From NCBI RefSeq assembly GCF_030505195.1, contig NZ_CP129672.1, forward strand, positions 3,692,501-3,756,500: 64,000 nt of DNA, given 5' to 3'. The position numbers and the translations under genes are program-made. Below are positions 59,034 to 64,000 of this stretch, piece after piece. The notes beneath the pieces are model-generated. The model searched no databases and was not told the DNA's origin. It saw nothing but the letters and a program-made list of their open reading frames with translations. The stretch comes from Comamonas testosteroni (lineage in GTDB: Bacteria; Pseudomonadota; Gammaproteobacteria; Burkholderiales; Burkholderiaceae_C). Position 1 is the first letter of the stretch. The number at the start of each line of letters is the position of its first letter.

Positions 59034-60515
59034 CTAGACCCTGATGCGCTCTATCAGCCGCTGACTGGCCTCATCCAGCCCCGTGAGCTCCACGCGGCAG
59101 CCATGCTGGCGCAGACGCTCCATGACCTTGTCCAGCGCGCCCACGGCGGTGATGTCCCAGAAATGCGCGCCACTGACATCAATGCGAGCCTGTCTGCCGG
59201 CTGCGGCGCGCACGTCGAAGGCCTCGATCAGCGCATCGGCCGAGGCAAAAAACACCTGGCCGCTCACCGTCCAGGTATAGATATCGCCAGCCTCGTCCAG
59301 GCTGCCCCGGACCTGCAGCATATTGGCCACCTTGAAGGTGAAGAACACGCCCGAGAGCAGCACGCCGGCCACCACGCCGGCGGCCAGATTGTGGGTGGCG
59401 ATGGTGATGACCACCGTCACCAGCATCACCGAGCTGGACAGACGCGGGTGGCGCACCAGATTGCCCAGCGACTTCCAGTCGAAGGTCGAGACCGACACCA
59501 TGACCATGATGGCCACCAGAGCAATCACCGGCACCCGGGACACCCAGGGCTTCAAAGCGACCATCAGAATCAGCAGAAACACCCCGGCAAACAGGGTGGA
59601 CAGACGACCGCGGCCGCCGTATTTCACATTGCCCACGGCCTGGCCGATCATGCCGCAGCCCGCAATGCCGCCGAACAGGCTGGCCGAGACATTGGCCAGG
59701 CCCAGGCCCGTGCATTCGCGGCTCTTGTTGCTGGGCGTGCCCGTGAGGTCGTCCACCACGGCTGCCGTAAGCACCGACTCCAGCAGGCCCACCATGGCAA
59801 TGGCCAGGGCGGGCAGGGCGATGATGCGCAGCGTCTCCAGGCTGGCGGGGATTTCGGGCAGGGCGAACAGCGGCAGGCTGTCCGGCAGGTGACCGAGGTC
59901 GGCCACGGTCTTGAGCGGCAGACCCATGAAGTTGGCCAGCAGCGTCAGCACCAGCACGCAGATCAGTGGTGAGGGAATGGCGCCCAGCGCCTTGAGCTGC
60001 AGTCTCTGTCCCAGCCAGGGCAGCCCGTAGATCAGGGCCAGGCCCAGGGCCAGCATGGCCCAGGTGGCGGTGTTGGCGCCATGCAGATGCGGCAGCTGGG
60101 CTGAAAAGATCAGAATGGCCAGCGCGTTGACAAAACCCGTGCGCACCGAGCTGGATACAAAGCGCACCAGAGAGCCCATCTTGCACAGGCCGAAGGCGAT
60201 CTGCATGGCGCCGGCCAGCAGGCCTGCGGCCAGCAGATATTGCAGACCATGCGAGGCGACCAAAGGCGCGGCCACCAGGGCCACCGAGCCGGCCGCTGCC
60301 GAGACCATGGCCGGGCGCGCGCCGAACACGGCAATCACGATGCTGATGATGAAGGAGGCGTACAGCCCCACGGCCGGGTCCACGCCCGCGACAAAGGAAA
60401 AGGCAATGACCTCGGGAATCAGCGCAAACGTGGCGACGGCACCGGCCAGCAGCTCGCGCGGTACGCTGGGCGCCCATTCGGCGCGCCATCGGCTCAGGGA
60501 AAAATTGGGGTTCAT
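59034..60515 (-). CDS. SulP-family anion transporter with STAS domain
   Basis: A 493-residue inner-membrane protein. The transport domain starts about residue 20 (LLAGAVATFALIPEVIAFSF), contains GLGLANVSASLFGGIAGCGM with GQAVGNVKYGGRGRLSTL, and is followed by a C-terminal STAS domain (about 400-493, VSGAHFWDITAVGALDKVME). SulP proteins carry sulfate, bicarbonate or dicarboxylates. No carbonic anhydrase or sulfur gene is adjacent, so the anion is not assigned. Confidence 0.92.
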   Translation of the reverse strand: MNPNFSLSRWRAEWAPSVPRELLAGAVATFALIPEVIAFSFVAGVDPAVGLYASFIISIVIAVFGARPAMVSAAAGSVALVAAPLVASHGLQYLLAAGLLAGAMQIAFGLCKMGSLVRFVSSSVRTGFVNALAILIFSAQLPHLHGANTATWAMLALGLALIYGLPWLGQRLQLKALGAIPSPLICVLVLTLLANFMGLPLKTVADLGHLPDSLPLFALPEIPASLETLRIIALPALAIAMVGLLESVLTAAVVDDLTGTPSNKSRECTGLGLANVSASLFGGIAGCGMIGQAVGNVKYGGRGRLSTLFAGVFLLILMVALKPWVSRVPVIALVAIMVMVSVSTFDWKSLGNLVRHPRLSSSVMLVTVVITIATHNLAAGVVAGVLLSGVFFTFKVANMLQVRGSLDEAGDIYTWTVSGQVFFASADALIEAFDVRAAAGRQARIDVSGAHFWDITAVGALDKVMERLRQHGCRVELTGLDEASQRLIERIRV

Positions 60516-60606
60516 ATCGCAGCAGCAAGTGAGGCGCTGCCTGTGCAGGGCAGACAGCGCCGGTGGGCGATATTAAGCAGTGCCCGGGACTTTTGCTGCG
60601 TGAGGG

Positions 60607-61056
60607 TCAGCCAGGGCGCTTGAAGCACACCATCTTGGGCCTGAAGCGCTGCAGCACCTCGCCGCGCTGGTTTTTGGTGTGGGAGAGCACGCGCACGAGG
60701 GCCCGGTTGGGTTTGGACTGGGAGGGAATGATCTCCACGATTTCGGACTCCACCTGCAGCACGTCGCCGGGGCGCGTGGGCTGGGGCCAGGCCAGCTCCT
60801 CCATGCCGCCGCCGATCACGCCGTCGGCCAGGGGAATGCTTTGCGTCACCAGCAGCATGCTGATGGAGGCCGTATGCCAGCCGCTGGCGGCCAGACCCTG
60901 GAAGAAGGTGTGCTTGGCGGCTTCGGGGTCGAGGTGAAAGACCTGGGGATCGAACTGCCTGGCATAGGCAATGATTTGCGCCTCATCCAGCGGGTAGCCC
61001 TCGCTGACGAACTTCTGGCCTACGTACAGGTCATCCAGATACAGTTTTTCGCTCAT
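60607..61056 (-). CDS. MaoC-like (R)-hydratase family protein
   Basis: A 149-residue hot-dog fold protein of the MaoC dehydratase family. The catalytic Asp/His hydratase motif is recognisable in YARQFDPQVFHLDPEAAKHT, and FQGLAASGWHTASI is also conserved. Members hydrate enoyl-CoA or dehydrate hydroxyacyl-CoA in fatty-acid or polyhydroxyalkanoate metabolism. It is upstream of the SulP gene on the same strand without an obvious functional link. Confidence 0.9.
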   Translation of the reverse strand: MSEKLYLDDLYVGQKFVSEGYPLDEAQIIAYARQFDPQVFHLDPEAAKHTFFQGLAASGWHTASISMLLVTQSIPLADGVIGGGMEELAWPQPTRPGDVLQVESEIVEIIPSQSKPNRALVRVLSHTKNQRGEVLQRFRPKMVCFKRPG

Positions 61057-61155
61057 TGGGCGCCTCTTTCATGCCGGTGTATGGGGTGGCGACAGTATGC
61101 GCGGCGGCGGCTCCGGCCGCTGTAGCCAAGGTGCCATAGCGCTATGCTTGGGCCC

Positions 61156-61557
61156 ATGAATTTCGAGTTTGAAGATTCCGAGATTGCGGCAGTCAGCCTG
61201 CACAACGGCGCGTTGCAGATCCGCTTTTCTGCCGCCCGTGTGCATGACGGTGACCGCGCCGGGGCGGGCGAGGGGCTGTGGCAGCCGTTGCTATTGATAT
61301 GCGAGCGCGTTGCGTCGACTGAGAAAGCGCCGGGGACGGATTTGACTCCAATTCTGGCCGCTGTGGGCCGTGTCCGGCAAGCGCAGCTGCATATCGCCGG
61401 GCAGCGCCTGCGCCGCCTGCCCCTGCCTTTTGCCAGCGATGCCGGTTTTGTGCTGGAGCTGGAAATGGGCGACGGCCTGTTTTGCCGGCTCAAGGGGCAG
61501 GGGCTTGCGCTACAGGCTCTGCCCAGTCGATCATCGGTGGACTCCTACCAGTGCTGA
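61156..61557 (+). CDS. Hypothetical protein (133 aa)
   Basis: A 133-residue soluble protein (MNFEFEDSEIAAVSLHNGAL...) with no signal peptide, membrane helix or family I recognise; the pattern of alternating hydrophobic residues suggests beta structure. An ATG four codons earlier (61144) is an alternative, and neither has a strong ribosome-binding site. It is divergent from the MaoC gene and convergent with panC. It may be a real conserved hypothetical, but the support is only open frame and composition. Confidence 0.5.
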   Translation: MNFEFEDSEIAAVSLHNGALQIRFSAARVHDGDRAGAGEGLWQPLLLICERVASTEKAPGTDLTPILAAVGRVRQAQLHIAGQRLRRLPLPFASDAGFVLELEMGDGLFCRLKGQGLALQALPSRSSVDSYQC

Positions 61558-61720
61558 GAGCGCTACCAGCCTCTGCATTGCTCTTGAGGCTGGACACCGG
61601 CGCGGCCTGAATCAGAGGCGCTGGGCAAAGGCCAGATTCTGGGCCGGCCGCGCCGCAGCAGGTGTGCCGCCCGCTGCCCGCATGCCCCCGCTACAAAGCG
61701 CCCAAGAGGGCTTCGCAATC

Positions 61721-62563
<843 letters not shown>

Positions 62564-62588
62564 TCAAACAGTGGGGGGAAACAAATAG

Positions 62589-62665
62589 GACTTACGCACA
62601 CAAGAGTGCAACAACGGCCTGCCTTCTGAGGCAGTCGCCCGGCCCGAGCCCGTTTTGCGTAAGTC
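62589..62665. mobile_element. 77-bp MITE-like palindromic element between panB and panC
   Basis: Perfect 10-bp terminal inverted repeats GACTTACGCA (62589-62598) and TGCGTAAGTC (62656-62665) bound a 77-bp stretch without coding capacity. No target duplication is evident. The ends look like those of a miniature inverted-repeat element. It lies in the panB-panC transcript. Confidence 0.55.
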
Positions 62666-62688
62666 GTGACAAAAACAAGGGCCCGGAC

Positions 62689-63558
62689 TCACCAGGCGTG
62701 CAGCGCATTGTCGGGGAAGCTGCCATTTTTGACGGCTTGCACATAGGCTTCCATGGCACCCTTGACGCTGCCTGCATCGGCCATGAAGTTGTGCACGAAC
62801 TTGGCCATCTTGCCCAGGTTCACGCCCAGCATGTCGTGCAGCACCAGAACCTGGCCGGCCGTGCCATTGCCCGCGCCAATGCCGATGGTGTGGCACAGCG
62901 GCAGCTGCTCTGTCAGCTGGGCGGACAGGGCGGCGGGCACCATCTCCAGCACCAGCATGGCGGCCCCGGCGTCCTGCAACTCCAGCGCATGCTGGCGCAG
63001 CGTGGCTGCGGCCTGCTCGTCCTTGCCCTGGACGCGGTAGCCGCCCAGGGCATGCACGGTCTGCGGCGTCAGTCCCAGATGGGCGCAGACGGGCACGCCG
63101 CGATCGACGAGAAAGCGCACGGTGGGAGCGGTCCAGCCACCGCCTTCGAGCTTGACCATATGGGCGCCGGCCTGCATCAGCTCGCAGGCACTGCGCATGG
63201 CCTGCTCGGGACTTTCGGCATAGCTGCCGTAGGGCATGTCGGCAATCACCCAGGCCGTGGCCTGGGCGCGGTGCAGGCCGCGTGTGACGCTGGCCGTGTG
63301 ATAGGCCATATCCTGAAGTGTCACGCCCACGGTGCTGTGCAGGCCCTGGCAGACCATGCCCAGCGAGTCGCCGACCAGAATGCACTCCACACCGGCGGCA
63401 TCGGCCACGGCTGCAAAAGTGGCGTCATAGGCCGTGAGCATGGTGATTTTTTCACCGGCCGCGCGCATCTGGGCCAGGCGTGGCAGGCTGACGGGGCGGC
63501 GCTGGGGCTGGGGCGAAGAGGGGGGAATGGTGCCGTAAGGCGTACCGGTGGCGGTCAT
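62689..63558 (-). CDS. panB: 3-methyl-2-oxobutanoate hydroxymethyltransferase
   Basis: A 289-residue TIM-barrel enzyme that adds a hydroxymethyl group from methylene-THF to 2-oxoisovalerate, giving ketopantoate. [20 protein letters not shown], the metal-binding [20 protein letters not shown] and [15 protein letters not shown] are hallmark segments. I use the ATG at 63558 with AGGAGA upstream; the frame extending to 63714 is not conserved in character. It is upstream of panC and divergent from the cyclic-nucleotide-binding gene. Confidence 0.96.
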   Translation of the reverse strand: MTATGTPYGTIPPSSPQPQRRPVSLPRLAQMRAAGEKITMLTAYDATFAAVADAAGVECILVGDSLGMVCQGLHSTVGVTLQDMAYHTASVTRGLHRAQATAWVIADMPYGSYAESPEQAMRSACELMQAGAHMVKLEGGGWTAPTVRFLVDRGVPVCAHLGLTPQTVHALGGYRVQGKDEQAAATLRQHALELQDAGAAMLVLEMVPAALSAQLTEQLPLCHTIGIGAGNGTAGQVLVLHDMLGVNLGKMAKFVHNFMADAGSVKGAMEAYVQAVKNGSFPDNALHAW

Positions 63559-63759
63559 GAGCTGTCTCCTGATATGTCTATGGCCTGGCCCCGCAGAAAA
63601 GCCTGCAGGCAAATTTGCCCGCGAGTCTATGCGATGCTGCGCTGCAGCGCCACGTGAAAAAAGGGTATGGCTGCTGTCGGCCACCTTACTATGCTGTGTG
63701 GCCACGTACTGCACGGCCCTGCGTTCTGCGGCCTTTCATTTTTTTGTACAAGGTTGTTC

Positions 63760-64000
63760 ATGTCCATGGTCGAGCTCCAGCTGCCGTCGGTTTCTTCACC
63801 TGTTTCAGCCGTTGCCTGGCAGGGGCTGCGCAACGTGAGCTGGCTGGAGTCGCTGTCCGACGAGAGGCTGTCCGTGCTGGCGGGCCAATGTCTGTGGCAT
63901 CGGCTGGAAGCGGGGCAGGTGCTGCACGGAGCCTATACCGATGAGCGCATGTACATGCTGATCAACGGCCAGCTCAGTGTCGGCAGCTACAGCGCTGGCG
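63760..64000 (+). CDS. Cyclic-nucleotide-binding domain protein, N-terminal part
   Basis: Translation from the ATG at 63760 (AAGG upstream) stays open to the window edge, giving 80 residues: MSMVELQLPSVSSPVSAVAW, then LSDERLSVLAGQCLWHRLEA with GQVLHGAYTDERMYMLINGQ and LSVGSY. The last part matches the beginning of a Crp/Fnr-type cyclic-nucleotide-binding beta-roll. The rest lies outside, so it could be a Crp/Fnr regulator or another cNMP-domain protein. It is divergent from panB. Confidence 0.7.
   Translation, partial: MSMVELQLPSVSSPVSAVAWQGLRNVSWLESLSDERLSVLAGQCLWHRLEAGQVLHGAYTDERMYMLINGQLSVGSYSAG

Overview
The window is chromosomal DNA from a GC-rich betaproteobacterium of the Comamonadaceae, most likely Comamonas testosteroni or a close relative. 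This rests on the mhp cluster order (mhpR / mhpA-B-D-two Bug receptors-F-E-C, the arrangement I recall for C. testosteroni TA441), several Bug-type solute receptors, betaproteobacterial housekeeping blocks, and intergenic palindromes of a style I associate with Comamonadaceae. No rRNA, tRNA, CRISPR array, integrase or phage gene was seen.

Layout. 0-4.5 kb: end of an actP-like acetate symporter, an acyl-CoA dehydrogenase and an mmsA-type semialdehyde dehydrogenase (acyl-CoA or valine/propionate catabolism). 4.5-8.2 kb: a short degraded stretch, a DHA2-type MFS exporter divergent from a LysR regulator, and a 0.59-kb IS5-family remnant. 8.4-19.6 kb: an accessory block with a BvgAS-like phosphorelay (response regulator plus a 1061-residue hybrid kinase), a four-gene chaperone-usher fimbrial operon behind a very AT-rich leader, and an IclR-type gene whose 3' end is fused in frame to a 140-bp copy of the LysR gene 12.5 kb away.

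19.6-29.2 kb: the 3-(3-hydroxyphenyl)propionate meta-cleavage operon (mhpA, B, D, two Bug receptors, mhpF, E, C, all on the minus strand) divergent from its IclR-type activator mhpR, with palindromic operator-like boxes between them. 29.3-36.2 kb: a sugar-acid catabolic cluster: LysR regulator, divergent Bug receptor, PdxA-family dehydrogenase, enolase-superfamily acid-sugar dehydratase, 2-keto-3-deoxy-L-arabonate dehydratase and 2-oxoglutarate semialdehyde dehydrogenase. It looks like a non-phosphorylating route to 2-oxoglutarate with an unexplained PdxA-like step.

36.2-64 kb is mostly core genome: panE, cutA, ftsY, an M16 peptidase pair, rsmD, coaD, a zinc-ribbon metallopeptidase, a stress-type small-gene group (BON, DUF883, DUF1328) beside a NarXL-like two-component pair and a lone receiver, moeB, ctpA, gpmA, a rhodanese-grxC-secB-gpsA block, an EamA transporter, lysA with divergent lysR, a phasin-like gene, a SulP transporter, a MaoC-fold gene, panC, panB, and the start of a cyclic-nucleotide-binding protein cut by the window end.

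Recurrent 80-92-bp palindromes with AGCTGC...GCAGCT ends lie between many genes. A MITE-like palindrome separates panB from panC, and a 123-bp palindrome lies inside the fimbrial operon. The best candidates for something undescribed are the PdxA-containing sugar-acid pathway, the BvgAS-like system beside a fimbrial operon, and the IclR/LysR chimera with its 12.5-kb direct repeat.
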